Shown here in pieces: positions 33,094 to 42,785 of a DNA stretch of 64,000 nucleotides; positions within the stretch are counted from its first letter, which is position 1, and each line of letters begins with the position of its first letter. Under the pieces are notes generated by a model. The model did no database searches. It worked only from the letters and a program-made list of their open reading frames with translations, and was not told the DNA's origin. The translations under genes and the position numbers were made by a program. Location of the stretch: assembly GCA_023445445.1 (NCBI GenBank), contig JAEXLD010000041.1:1-64000 (forward strand), written 5' to 3'. The stretch comes from Bacillota bacterium (lineage in GTDB: Bacteria > Bacillota > Clostridia > Clostridiales > Clostridiaceae).

Positions 33094-34230
33094 ATGAAAG
33101 AACAAAGTTTAAAGGCTCATGAAAGCTGGAAGGGTAAAATAGAGATAGTTAGTAGATGCCCAGTAAATAATAGGGAAGATCTTGCAGTCGCTTATACTCC
33201 AGGGGTTTCCTATCCATGTTTGGAAATACAAAACGACAGTGAAAAATCTTATGAGTATACAAGAAGATCAAATTTGGTTGGAGTAGTTACTGATGGAAGT
33301 GCTGTATTAGGTTTAGGAAATATTGGGCCATTAGCTGCTATGCCTGTTATGGAAGGGAAATGCGTATTGTTTAAGGAATTTGCAGATGTAGATGCTTTTC
33401 CATTATGTATAGGAAGTAACGATATTGAGGAAATAATCAAAACTATAAAGCTACTAGAAGGTAGTTTTGGAGCTATTAATTTAGAGGATATAAGTGCACC
33501 ACGTTGCTTTGAAATTGAAGAAAGATTAAATGAAGAATGTAGCATACCTGTATTTCATGACGATCAACATGGCACTGCAATAGCAGTATTATCTGCTTTA
33601 TTTAATTCTATGAAGTTAGTTAACAAAGATTATAGTATGAAGATAGTAGTAAATGGAGCAGGAGCAGCTGGAATAGCAATAGCTAATTTATTATTTGATG
33701 CTGGCTTTAGTAATATTGTAATTTGTGATAGATATGGTATAATCACAAGTAATAATGCAGGGAATATTTATCAAAAGAAATGTGCATGTAAATTCAACAA
33801 AAATAAAGAAGGTACATTGCAGGAAGCTTTAATAAAGGCAGATGCCTTTATAGGTGTAAGTGCTGGTAATATAGTGGCAAAGGAAATGATTGAAGCTATG
33901 AATAAGGATTCTATAATTTTTGCATTAGCTAATCCAGTACCAGAAATAATGCCTGAAGTTGCAAAGGAAGCAAATGCAAAGATTATTGCAACTGGAAGAA
34001 GTGATTATCCAAATCAAATTAATAATCTATTAGTTTTCCCAGGCATAATAAAGGGAGCATTAAAGGCACGAATTAATAAAATAACAAGTGAAATGCAATT
34101 AGAAGTAGCTAAAGGAATTGCTAATTGTATAGATGAAAAGGATTTAAGCATAAATAATATAATTCCAAGTGTATTTGATAAAAGGGTTGTTGACTTGGTC
34201 TGTGATATTATTTATAGTTTTAAAAATTAA
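33094..34230 (+). CDS. NAD(P)-dependent malic enzyme
   Basis: 378 residues from ATG 33094 (GGAGGG upstream; an earlier in-frame ATG at 33043 has no site). Oxidative decarboxylation of malate to pyruvate. Visible: AYTPGVSYPC, the catalytic/metal region EDISAPRCFEIEERL and FHDDQHGTAI, nucleotide-binding VVNGAGAAGIAIANLL, and ALANPVPEIMPE. Length is normal for short bacterial malic enzymes. The next gene (an RpiR regulator) starts 10 bases after. Confidence 0.93.
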   Translation: MKEQSLKAHESWKGKIEIVSRCPVNNREDLAVAYTPGVSYPCLEIQNDSEKSYEYTRRSNLVGVVTDGSAVLGLGNIGPLAAMPVMEGKCVLFKEFADVDAFPLCIGSNDIEEIIKTIKLLEGSFGAINLEDISAPRCFEIEERLNEECSIPVFHDDQHGTAIAVLSALFNSMKLVNKDYSMKIVVNGAGAAGIAIANLLFDAGFSNIVICDRYGIITSNNAGNIYQKKCACKFNKNKEGTLQEALIKADAFIGVSAGNIVAKEMIEAMNKDSIIFALANPVPEIMPEVAKEANAKIIATGRSDYPNQINNLLVFPGIIKGALKARINKITSEMQLEVAKGIANCIDEKDLSINNIIPSVFDKRVVDLVCDIIYSFKN

Positions 34231-34240
34231 GGAGTATTAT

Positions 34241-34987
34241 ATGGAGAATTTAGCTAAATTATTTAATAAGTTAACTAATAGTGAACAAAAGGTATTTACA
34301 TATATTTATTATAATCAGCAAAAAGTTATTAAGATGAAAATAACTGATTTAGCTAAAGAAACCTTTACTTCTAAAACTGTAATTATTAATTTAGCTCAAA
34401 AGTTAGGTTTTGAAGGATTTTCTGATTTAAAATATTATTTAAAATCCAATATTAACTCTGAAGATACCATTAATATAATGGAAGATTTGCAATATGAACT
34501 TAAACAAAATATTGAGAAAACTTTTATTGTAGCAGAAGGAGATTTATATAAAAGAATTTCCGAAAAAGTAATAAAAGCAAAAACAGTATATGTATTTGCT
34601 CGTGGTACAAGCAAAGCAGCTGGCTATTATTTAAATCATTTATTATTAACTGTAGGAATTAAGTGTATTTTTGTAAAAGATTATAATCTTCTCACTTTAG
34701 TTAGTAAAACCTTAGAAGAGGGTGAATTAGTTATTTTAATATCTTTATCAGGAAATACTACTAAGATATTAGAAGTTGCTAACATTGCTAAAGTAAGAGG
34801 GTCTGAAGTAATTGCAATAACTTCCTTTGGAAATAATGAGTTATCAAAAATAAGTGATTATACTTTACATTGTGTTTCTAATGACACTGAAACTAAAGAT
34901 AATGATAGCATATCAAGAATAAGTATGTTTATAGTTATCGAAATGTTAATAAATTCAATTAAGATATTTTACAAAGAAAAAGCCTAG
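34241..34987 (+). CDS. RpiR/MurR family regulator, probably of the alpha-glucoside operon
   Basis: 248 residues from ATG 34241 with AAGGAG upstream; an in-frame extension into malic enzyme is rejected. N-terminal helix-turn-helix (about 1-75, TDLAKETFTSKTVIINLAQKLGFEG) and C-terminal SIS sugar-phosphate isomerase domain (about 110-245, VYVFARGTSKAAGYY; ILISLSGNTTKILEVA). It lies between malic enzyme and the PTS/GH4 pair and probably responds to a sugar phosphate such as glucose-6-phosphate or maltose-6-phosphate. A terminator follows at once, so the PTS operon has its own promoter. Confidence 0.88.
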   Translation: MENLAKLFNKLTNSEQKVFTYIYYNQQKVIKMKITDLAKETFTSKTVIINLAQKLGFEGFSDLKYYLKSNINSEDTINIMEDLQYELKQNIEKTFIVAEGDLYKRISEKVIKAKTVYVFARGTSKAAGYYLNHLLLTVGIKCIFVKDYNLLTLVSKTLEEGELVILISLSGNTTKILEVANIAKVRGSEVIAITSFGNNELSKISDYTLHCVSNDTETKDNDSISRISMFIVIEMLINSIKIFYKEKA

Positions 34988-35010
34988 ATTTATAATCAGG
35001 CTTTTTTCTT
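34981..35010 (+). terminator. Terminator after the RpiR gene
   Basis: AGCCT…AGGCT stem with inner GATT/AATC pairing, followed by TTTTTT; it overlaps the stop codon region of the RpiR gene. Confidence 0.8.
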
Positions 35011-35034
35011 TATAAAAAATCCATTGTAATCTTT

Positions 35035-35054
35035 AAAATGACATAAGTCATTTT
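35035..35054. promoter_or_regulatory. Palindrome, candidate operator of the alpha-glucoside operon
   Basis: AAAATGAC (35035-35042) and GTCATTTT (35047-35054) form a perfect 8-bp inverted repeat with a 4-base centre, in the leader region of the PTS gene just after the RpiR gene. Position and size fit an RpiR dimer site, but this is inference only. Confidence 0.4.
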
Positions 35055-35201
35055 AGGTGACCTTTGTATTTATAAAGAAAAAGAGTATCACTAACTTCTA
35101 TTGAAAGATTTTATTTGAGTCTTTAAAATAAGCATTAAGAAGAGATCTCTTTAAAGTAAAGGTATTCATAAAATAAATTTAATAATATGGGGGAAAATAA
35201 C

Positions 35202-36758
35202 ATGTCAAAAGAGTTTAGTCAAAAAATTCAACAATTTGGTAGAACTTTATTGCTTCCAATTGCTGTAATGGCACCTGTTGGTATGATTCTAGGAATAACT
35301 GGAGCTTTGGTTCAATCCTATATGATTGCAAGATTCCCTTTCCTAGGCAATGAAGTCTTAAATACAATTTTAGTAAATATAAGAACTATTGCTGGAGCTG
35401 TATTTGATAATATTCCATTAATGTTTGCTATGGGAGTAGCTTATGGAATGTCAAAGAAAGATAAAGGAATATCAGTTTTTGCATCAGTAATAGGATATAT
35501 AATATTAATAATTTCTATGAATGTTTGGTTAACAGTAACTGGCAAGTTAGCTGCACCAGAAGTAATGAGTCAATTTGGACAAATTAAGGTTCTTGGAATT
35601 CAAACTATGAACATTAATGCTTTAGGTGGTATTATAACTGGTTTAGTGGCTGCCTGGGCTACTGATAAATTCTATAAGCTTGAGTTACCAATTGCCTTTG
35701 CATTTTTCTCAGGTAAAAAATCTGTTCCTATTATTACAATGGGAATAATGATGGTTATTGGTTTAACAGTTCCATTCTTATGGGAGTTTTTTGTAAAGGC
35801 TTTAACTAAATTATCAGTAGTTTTCTTAAGTCCAGTAGGACCATTCTTTACAGCAGCAGGCGAAAGACTATTTATTCCATTTGGATTACATCATCTTTGG
35901 AATGCATTATTTAGGTTTACTGAAGCTGGTGGATCATATGTAATAAATGGTGAAACCTTTGTTGGAGTAGTTCCAACTTTAAATGAAGTTTTATTTAATC
36001 AAGGACCTAGTAGTGAATATTGGAGCATGATGCCATCATTAACAAGATTTATGGCACAGCAACAAATGTTAGTTACATTATTTGCTTTCCCAGCTATTGG
36101 ATTGGCTATGTACAAAACTTCATATAAAGAAAATAAAAAATTAGTTAAATCATTGATGCTTACATGTATTTTAACTGCACTTTTAGGAAATGTAACTGAA
36201 CCATTAGAGTTCTCATTTGTATTTATAGCACCATTATTATATGTGGTATATGCATGTATTGTTGGTATAGGAGCAGTTGCTTTATCTCTTGCGAATGTAG
36301 GAATAGGATATATTAGAGGAACCATATTTGACTTTACAATCTTTGGATTACTTTATGAAAAGACAAATTGGATTTGGTTTGTATTAATTGGACTAATACT
36401 AGCAGTTGTAACTTATTTTGTTTTCAAATGGGCAATATTAAAATTTGACTTAAAAACACCAGGTAGAGAGGATTCGCCTTCAGTAGATAATACTTTAATA
36501 AAAGAAAAGAGATATGATGAAATTGCTAAGATAGTAATTGAAGCCTTAGGAGGTAAAGGAAATATTAAAAACGTAGATAATTGTATTACCCGTTTAAGAA
36601 TAGATTTAGGAGAAGTGAATGTAATAGATCGTAAATTATTAGAAAGCTCTGGTTGTACAGGTATATTCTTACCAGCACCAAAACATATACACATAGTATA
36701 TGGACCATTAGTGGAATTTGTAAGAAATGCCGTTGATGAGCAATTACAAAATATGTAA
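35202..36758 (+). CDS. Alpha-glucoside-specific PTS enzyme IICB
   Basis: 518 residues from ATG 35202 (GGGGGA upstream; an in-frame ATG at 35187 is the alternative). The EIIC part (about 1-410) has about ten membrane segments and the glucose/maltose family features AAGERLFIPFGLHHLWNALFR and NVTEPLEFSFVFIAPLLY. The EIIB part is C-terminal, with the phosphorylatable Cys in NVDNCITRLRIDL. No EIIA domain is present, so EIIA must come from elsewhere. It imports and phosphorylates maltose-type alpha-glucosides. The GH4 gene follows after 31 bases. Confidence 0.9.
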   Translation: MSKEFSQKIQQFGRTLLLPIAVMAPVGMILGITGALVQSYMIARFPFLGNEVLNTILVNIRTIAGAVFDNIPLMFAMGVAYGMSKKDKGISVFASVIGYIILIISMNVWLTVTGKLAAPEVMSQFGQIKVLGIQTMNINALGGIITGLVAAWATDKFYKLELPIAFAFFSGKKSVPIITMGIMMVIGLTVPFLWEFFVKALTKLSVVFLSPVGPFFTAAGERLFIPFGLHHLWNALFRFTEAGGSYVINGETFVGVVPTLNEVLFNQGPSSEYWSMMPSLTRFMAQQQMLVTLFAFPAIGLAMYKTSYKENKKLVKSLMLTCILTALLGNVTEPLEFSFVFIAPLLYVVYACIVGIGAVALSLANVGIGYIRGTIFDFTIFGLLYEKTNWIWFVLIGLILAVVTYFVFKWAILKFDLKTPGREDSPSVDNTLIKEKRYDEIAKIVIEALGGKGNIKNVDNCITRLRIDLGEVNVIDRKLLESSGCTGIFLPAPKHIHIVYGPLVEFVRNAVDEQLQNM

Positions 36759-36789
36759 TCTAATATAATATTAAGTGGAGGGATAGAAG

Positions 36790-38112
36790 ATGAGAAGTAG
36801 TAATATAATTACAATAACTGGAGCAGGAAGTGCAAGAACTCCCGCATTAATAGGAAGTTTAGTAAAGTTAAAGGATAGATTTCCTTTAAAAAAGATAATT
36901 TTTTATGATATTGATGATGAAAGAACTTCAAAAATGGAGGACTACATTAGATTAGTATTAAAATCTTATTCTCCTGAAACTGAAGTTGTATTTACTATTG
37001 ACAAAGATGTAGCATATGAGGAAACAGATTTTGTTTTTTGTCAAATGCGTGCAGGAAAGAATGAAATGAGAAGTTTTGATGAAAAAATTCCTTTGAAATA
37101 TGGATTAGTAGGACAAGAAACCTGTGGTCCAGGAGGTTTCGCATATGGAATGAGATCCATTGATGCTATGATACAAATGGTTAATGATGTTAGAAAACAT
37201 TCAAAGGATACTTGGATACTAAATTATACAAATCCAGCAGCAATAGTAGCATTAGCTTTAGATAAAGTTTTTCCAGATGATGATAGAATCCTAAATCTTT
37301 GTGATCAACCATACTCTTTAATGCGTTCTTATGCAAAAATATTAGGAGTTCCACAAGAAGAATTAAGGGCTACTTACTTTGGACTAAATCATTTTGGTTG
37401 GTTTACTGATATAAGGGATGTTAATGGGAAAAATTACTTTGATAAGTTAAGAACTTATTTAAGAGATTCTGATTTTAAACCCTATAATGCAGAACAACGT
37501 TCAAAATCTTGGTTAGATACTTACTTAAGAGTAAATAAATATATGAAATTCTTTGATGAATATATACCAAATACTTATCTTCAATATTACTTTTTCCCTG
37601 ATGAAATAGTAGAGGAAAGTGATCCTAATTATACAAGAGCTGATGAAGCTAAAGATTCAAGGGAAAAGGAAATTTGGAACATATGTTCCAAAGCTAAAAA
37701 TGCTAAATCCATTGATGAAATTGAAATTATCACTGATAGTGTATTTGGTAATTTAATGGTTGAACTTGCAGAATCTATAGCTTATGATCTTAATAATGAA
37801 TTTATATTAATGAAAAGAAACAATAATATAATTACTAACTTCAATAAGGATGCTATAGTTGAAGTATCAGGAACTGTAGGTAAAGATGGTGCTAATCCAT
37901 ACCCATATGGAGAAATTAAACCTTTCTACAAGGGACTTATGGAATCTCAATATGCATATGAACTTCTTACTGTAGAAGCATGCCTAGAGAAAAATTATAC
38001 AAAGGCATTACAAGCATTAACTTTAAATAGAACTATAGTAAATCCAGAAAAGGCTAAATTAGTATTAGATGATTTAATGGAAGTAAACAAAGATTATTGG
38101 TATTTAAATTAA
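36790..38112 (+). CDS. 6-phospho-alpha-glucosidase, GH4 family
   Basis: 440-residue NAD+/Mn2+-dependent enzyme that splits the phosphorylated alpha-glucosides brought in by the PTS. The Rossmann start ITGAGSARTPALIGSL, the metal ligand Cys171 in LCDQP and His201 in GLNHFGW are visible. The C-D-x-P motif is associated with alpha-glucosidase activity in this family (CDMP in GlvA; CN-x-P in beta-specific enzymes); here it reads CDQP. A terminator follows. Confidence 0.9.
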   Translation: MRSSNIITITGAGSARTPALIGSLVKLKDRFPLKKIIFYDIDDERTSKMEDYIRLVLKSYSPETEVVFTIDKDVAYEETDFVFCQMRAGKNEMRSFDEKIPLKYGLVGQETCGPGGFAYGMRSIDAMIQMVNDVRKHSKDTWILNYTNPAAIVALALDKVFPDDDRILNLCDQPYSLMRSYAKILGVPQEELRATYFGLNHFGWFTDIRDVNGKNYFDKLRTYLRDSDFKPYNAEQRSKSWLDTYLRVNKYMKFFDEYIPNTYLQYYFFPDEIVEESDPNYTRADEAKDSREKEIWNICSKAKNAKSIDEIEIITDSVFGNLMVELAESIAYDLNNEFILMKRNNNIITNFNKDAIVEVSGTVGKDGANPYPYGEIKPFYKGLMESQYAYELLTVEACLEKNYTKALQALTLNRTIVNPEKAKLVLDDLMEVNKDYWYLN

Positions 38113-38119
38113 TAAAATT

Positions 38120-38149
38120 AGCCCCATGCTTCAAGCATGAGGCTTTTTT
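38120..38149. terminator. Terminator between the GH4 and LTA-synthase-like genes
   Basis: AGCC-CATGCTT / AAGCATG-AGGCT stem followed by TTTTTT on plus and T-rich on minus further out. Confidence 0.8.
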
Positions 38150-38151
38150 CT

Positions 38152-39981
38152 TTAAAAAGTACTATTTTTATCCTTAAAATAGTCACCTTCAATAATATTA
38201 TCTGCTATTTTAAATATATCTTGTAAAAGAGTTTTTTCTTTTTCATCTACAGGATCACCTATAATTTCACCACTATTTAATATAGTTGAATTTCTATTGG
38301 TATTAACTAAAATACGTCCCATAGAAGTTTCTACAAATTTTTCCTTATCTATACCTAATAAATATGATATAGTTGGTAAAAAGTCTACTTGTCCACCAGC
38401 TTTAGAAATTGTAGCAGCTTCTATATCTTTATTATATATAATAAAAGGGATTTGCTTATTGTTATCCTTCCACCAATCTCCCTCTAAAGGAGCATCTGTT
38501 ATCATATCTTCATAGAATTTATGAACGCCACAGTGATCTCCATAAATCATTATAGCTGTATTATCTAGCTGACCATTTTTATCTAGTTCTTCTAAGAATA
38601 GTCTAATAGCTTCATCTGTATACCTTATACTTTGAAAATATTTCCCTAGCATGTTTTCATCTAACTCTTTAGGTAAGTCTAATAGCTTTTTGTCATCTGG
38701 AATTTCAAAAGGGCCATGACTTGTTAGGGTAGCTATAAAAGTATAGTAAGGTTCTTTTTCATCTTTTAACTTAGTAGCAATTTGTTTTAAAAATGATTCA
38801 TCTGATAAACCTGGTCCTATAACTTCATCTAAATTAAAATCTTTTATTTCCCAAAGTTTATCTGTTTCAAAAGCCTTATGTGGTTCAGCCCAATTCCAAC
38901 TTCCTGGTAGTTCAGCATGTGTTGATATTGTTGTATATCCTTCATTATTTAAAAGCATTTGAAGGCTATTATATTTAGTCCATGGATATGTTGGAAAGGT
39001 ACTATTAGTTCTTACTGGGAAAATAGAAGTATTAACCATTAAGTCTGCATCTGAGCTTGTACCAGAGTTGTTTTGCTCATATATATTATCAAAATATAAA
39101 CTGTTTGATAGTAGTTTATTTAATGTAGGTGTAATTTCTTGTCCATTAACTTTTTTATTTATAACAAAGTTTTCTAATGATTCTACTTGTATAGCTATTA
39201 AATTCTTTCCTTGTAAGTATCCAGCATATTTATTATCATTTAAATTTTCATTATTGTTTTTAAACCAATTATCAATTTCTTCTATTTCAGAAGAGTTTAA
39301 TTCTTTATTAAGGCTAGTATAATAAAATAAATCATAACCATGGTATCCAAGTGGACTCATATCACTAAAGCTTTGATAGGGTGCCCAAGATAATCTTAAA
39401 AAGGATTGACCTTTTATAACACCTTTAATATCTATGTAATAATGAGATAAATAAATTAATAGCCCACTTACTACAAATAGTGTTGAAGCTTTTATTATTC
39501 TAATAAATATTTTTGAACTATCTTTATAATTTCTAACTTTTTTATTGAATCTAAATAAAATAAATAAAAATATAAAGTCTACAAAGAATAATAAATCCAC
39601 AATTCTAAAATTTAATAAGTTTTTTCCTATTGGATTGAATATTTCTGGATGAATTAAATGTCTTATTGATAAGAAGGTACCGTTAGCTCTGTAGTACCAT
39701 ATATCTAACAAAAATAAGATAGATATAATAATATCTATAGTTATTGCTGCTTTTATTTTTCCTTTATAATTAAATAGATAAATAATACTTAAAATAAAAA
39801 TAATAATTAGTAAATGTGCCCAAATGGCTGGAGGGCCAAAATACATAGTTGCAAAATTAATACCAGATGAATCTGTTGTTCTTAACATTGATAGTAATAA
39901 CATTGATTTACCTTGTATTATTAAAACCATTAATATAAAAAGCCAGTTATTATATAATAGCTTTTTCCAAATTTTTTTCAT
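38152..39981 (-). CDS. Lipoteichoic acid synthase family protein (membrane sulfatase-like)
   Basis: 609 residues from the ATG at 39981, preceded by GGGAGG (a TTG at 39996 is part of the site). Five N-terminal membrane spans (about 1-190) anchor a C-terminal extracellular sulfatase-fold domain: QVESLENFV (metal), NNSGTSSDADL with catalytic Thr308, and MIYGDHCGVHK. This is the LtaS layout: polymerising glycerol phosphate from phosphatidylglycerol onto a glycolipid. Paralogs with other phosphotransferase roles exist. Monocistronic, divergent from the met operon. Confidence 0.9.
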   Translation of the reverse strand: MKKIWKKLLYNNWLFILMVLIIQGKSMLLLSMLRTTDSSGINFATMYFGPPAIWAHLLIIIFILSIIYLFNYKGKIKAAITIDIIISILFLLDIWYYRANGTFLSIRHLIHPEIFNPIGKNLLNFRIVDLLFFVDFIFLFILFRFNKKVRNYKDSSKIFIRIIKASTLFVVSGLLIYLSHYYIDIKGVIKGQSFLRLSWAPYQSFSDMSPLGYHGYDLFYYTSLNKELNSSEIEEIDNWFKNNNENLNDNKYAGYLQGKNLIAIQVESLENFVINKKVNGQEITPTLNKLLSNSLYFDNIYEQNNSGTSSDADLMVNTSIFPVRTNSTFPTYPWTKYNSLQMLLNNEGYTTISTHAELPGSWNWAEPHKAFETDKLWEIKDFNLDEVIGPGLSDESFLKQIATKLKDEKEPYYTFIATLTSHGPFEIPDDKKLLDLPKELDENMLGKYFQSIRYTDEAIRLFLEELDKNGQLDNTAIMIYGDHCGVHKFYEDMITDAPLEGDWWKDNNKQIPFIIYNKDIEAATISKAGGQVDFLPTISYLLGIDKEKFVETSMGRILVNTNRNSTILNSGEIIGDPVDEKEKTLLQDIFKIADNIIEGDYFKDKNSTF

Positions 39982-40148
39982 ATCAATTCCTCCCAAAGTA
40001 ATTTACCTTCCTATTTTATATTAATTTTATAGTTATTGCTATAATATTAGTGTTATGAAAATAAAAATTAATAAACTTTTTTAAAAATTAGTAATTTATA
40101 CTTGATATAAAATTGTACATATTATATAATTGTTAAAAATAAATAGTA

Positions 40149-40320
40149 TCTTATTAAGAGTGGTGGAGGGACTGGCCCTAAGAAACCCAGCAACCTATTT
40201 ATAAAAATAAATGTGGTGCTAATTCCAACAGTTTGTCTGAAAAATAAGAGTACTAATATGCAATTTAATAAATTTGTATTTAGGAATTCTTTCTATTTGG
40301 AAGAATTCTTTTTTTTATTT
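40149..40320 (+). promoter_or_regulatory. SAM-I (S-box) riboswitch with terminator
   Basis: The conserved S-box core AGAGTGGTGGAGGGACTGG (40157 on), AAACCCAGCAACC and GTGGTGCTAATTCC are in order, and helix P1 is closed by TCTTATT (40149-40155) with AATAAGA (40243-40249). GAATTCTT (40284-40291) with AAGAATTC (40301-40308) followed by eight T is the terminator. SAM binding would switch off the cystathionine-metabolism genes. Confidence 0.95.
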
Positions 40321-40342
40321 TAAAGTAAAAGGGGGATTTAAA

Positions 40343-41494
40343 ATGAATGAAAAAGAATTAGATTTTCAAACTATATCAGTGAGGGGGGATAGTGGTGGGG
40401 ATAAAATAACAGGGGCAATAAGTTATCCAATTTATCAAAGCTCAACTTTTAAGCATCCTGAATTAAATAAAAGTACTGGATATGATTATTCAAGAACTAA
40501 TAATCCAACAAGAGAAGAGGTAGAAAAAACATTATCCTTACTAGAAGGTGGTATTGGGGCCTTAGGATTTTCTTCAGGAGTTGCAGCTATTTCTGCTTGT
40601 ATTCATTTATTTAGACCAAATGATAATATTATTGTGTCAGAGGACCTTTACGGTGGAACTTATAGATTATTTAAAGATATTTATAGTGTTTATGGTATTA
40701 AAACTACATTTGTAGATACTTCAAATATAGAAGAAATTAAAGTTGCTATAGATGAAAACACTAAAGGAATATTTATTGAAACTCCTTCTAATCCATTAAT
40801 GAGAGTTAGCAGTATAATAGAAATTTCTGATATATGCAAAATCAATAATTTAATATTAATAGTAGATAACACCTTTCTAACACCATACTTTCAAAAACCA
40901 TTATCCATTGGTGCAGATATAGTAATTCATAGTGGAACTAAGTTTTTAGGTGGCCATAATGATGTTTTAGCAGGTTTTTTAGTTACTAATAGTACGGATA
41001 TTTTAAATAAATTACGAATAATACAAAACTCAATAGGAGCTACCTTATCTTCTTTTGATTCATGGCTTGTTTTAAGAGGAATAAAAACTCTTCATATAAG
41101 GTTAGAAAAGTCTCAAGAAAATGCACTTATTATTGCTAAGTATCTAAATAGAAATTCTAAAATAGAAAAAGTTTATTATGTAGGACTTGAAGATAATTTA
41201 GGCTATAAAGTTAATCTACAACAAGCAACAGGTTTCGGAGCAATGATTTCATTTAAAGTAAGAAACAAGAAAATTATTCCCAATATATTAAAAAATTTAA
41301 AAATAATATCCTTCGCAGAAAGTTTAGGAGGAGTTGAAACTTTAATTACTTATCCATTTACTCAAACTCATGTTGATATGCCTATTGAATTAAAAGAAAA
41401 ATTAGGAGTGGATGAAAAGTTACTTAGATTATCTGTTGGAATAGAAAGCGTCAATGATTTATTAAATGATTTAAAGTCTGTATTGGAGGATTAA
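40343..41494 (+). CDS. metI: Cystathionine gamma-synthase/lyase family PLP enzyme (MetI-like)
   Basis: 383 residues from ATG 40343 with AAGGGGG upstream; the in-frame start at 40274 lies in the riboswitch and is rejected. Cys/Met-metabolism PLP enzyme: YPIYQSSTF, YDYSRTNNPTR, SEDLYGGTYRLF, and PLP Lys in IHSGTKFLGGHNDVLAG. Under an S-box and one base before a cystathionine beta-lyase gene it most likely joins Cys with an acylated homoserine to make cystathionine. O-acylhomoserine sulfhydrylase or gamma-lyase activity cannot be excluded. Confidence 0.85.
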   Translation: MNEKELDFQTISVRGDSGGDKITGAISYPIYQSSTFKHPELNKSTGYDYSRTNNPTREEVEKTLSLLEGGIGALGFSSGVAAISACIHLFRPNDNIIVSEDLYGGTYRLFKDIYSVYGIKTTFVDTSNIEEIKVAIDENTKGIFIETPSNPLMRVSSIIEISDICKINNLILIVDNTFLTPYFQKPLSIGADIVIHSGTKFLGGHNDVLAGFLVTNSTDILNKLRIIQNSIGATLSSFDSWLVLRGIKTLHIRLEKSQENALIIAKYLNRNSKIEKVYYVGLEDNLGYKVNLQQATGFGAMISFKVRNKKIIPNILKNLKIISFAESLGGVETLITYPFTQTHVDMPIELKEKLGVDEKLLRLSVGIESVNDLLNDLKSVLED

Positions 41495-41495
41495 T

Positions 41496-42635
41496 ATGAA
41501 ATTTGGAACTAAATTATTACATGGAGAAAAAACTATAGATAAAAATAATGGTGTTGTTACATTACCCATATATCAAAGTTCTACCTTTCATCAGTTTGAT
41601 ATAGATAACTTTGGTGAATTCGATTATGCTAGATCAGGAAATCCTACTAGAAATTCTTTAGAGGAAGAATTTGCAAAAATAGAAGGAGGAAAGTATGCTT
41701 ATGCTTTTTCTTCTGGAATAGCTGCTATAACTTCTGTAATAAGTACTTTTTCTGCAGGAGATCATATAATTATATCAGAAGATGTATATGGTGGAACATA
41801 TAGAGCAGTAACTAAAATATTTAATAGATTTAATATAGAATTTACCTTTATTGATACAGGAGATATTAATAGTATTAAAAAGGTAATTAAAAGTAATACT
41901 AAAGCCATTTATTTAGAAACACCGTCTAACCCTTTATTAAAGATAACAGACCTTAGTTTAGTAATAGATTTATCAAAAAGAAATAATTTAATTGTTATAG
42001 TAGATAACACATTTATGTCTCCTTATTTACAAAGGCCTTTAGAAATTGGTGCAGATATTGTTATTCATAGTGCTACTAAATTTATAGGAGGTCATAGTGA
42101 TGTAATAGCAGGATTTGCAGTAACTAATAGCAAAACTATTGCTGATGAAATATATAAAATTCAAAATGGATTTGGAGCTATTCTTTCACCACAAGACTGT
42201 TATTTAGTGTCTAGAGGGTTGAAAACCTTAAAGATTAGAATGGATGAATCTCAAAGGAATGCTATAAAACTTGCTGAATGGTTAGAAAAGCAAAAAATAG
42301 TTGAAAAAGTATATTATCCAGGACTTATAACTCATAAAGGTTATAAAGTTCATAAAAAACAATCCTTGGGACCTGGGGCTGTTTTATCTTTTAAATTTAA
42401 TAATATTGAACAAACTAAGTTCTTTTTCAATAATATTGAAAATCTAGTGGTTGCCGTAAGCTTAGGAGCTGTAGAAACTATTGTTTCCTACCCTGTAAAA
42501 ATGAGTCATGCAGCCATTCCTAGAGATGAGCGTGAAAGACTTGGCATCACTGATACTTTAATTAGAGTATCCCTTGGAATTGAAGATATAGAAGATATAA
42601 TAAATAGTTTTGAAAAAGCATTTCTAAAGAATTAA
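41496..42635 (+). CDS. metC: Cystathionine beta-lyase family PLP enzyme (MetC/PatC-like)
   Basis: 379 residues, the same PLP fold as the upstream gene (TLPIYQSSTFHQFD, DYARSGNPTRNSLE, PLP Lys in IHSATKFIGGHSDVIAG). It follows after one base (stop TAA, start ATG), with GGAGGA inside the previous gene. It would turn cystathionine into homocysteine. The metI-metC pair under one S-box mirrors Bacillus. The two proteins share the family sequence but are divergent paralogs rather than a recent duplication. Confidence 0.87.
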   Translation: MKFGTKLLHGEKTIDKNNGVVTLPIYQSSTFHQFDIDNFGEFDYARSGNPTRNSLEEEFAKIEGGKYAYAFSSGIAAITSVISTFSAGDHIIISEDVYGGTYRAVTKIFNRFNIEFTFIDTGDINSIKKVIKSNTKAIYLETPSNPLLKITDLSLVIDLSKRNNLIVIVDNTFMSPYLQRPLEIGADIVIHSATKFIGGHSDVIAGFAVTNSKTIADEIYKIQNGFGAILSPQDCYLVSRGLKTLKIRMDESQRNAIKLAEWLEKQKIVEKVYYPGLITHKGYKVHKKQSLGPGAVLSFKFNNIEQTKFFFNNIENLVVAVSLGAVETIVSYPVKMSHAAIPRDERERLGITDTLIRVSLGIEDIEDIINSFEKAFLKN

Positions 42636-42785
42636 TGCATATAGACATTGCTCTTAAGTAAGTTATATTAAAATTTTATTGTATAATAGCAGTATTATTA
42701 TATTTTTTAACTATTTAAGACAAGAATTTTAATATACCTTCCTTTATAATTTACTTATAATTAAATAGAAGAGGTTGGTGTATTT

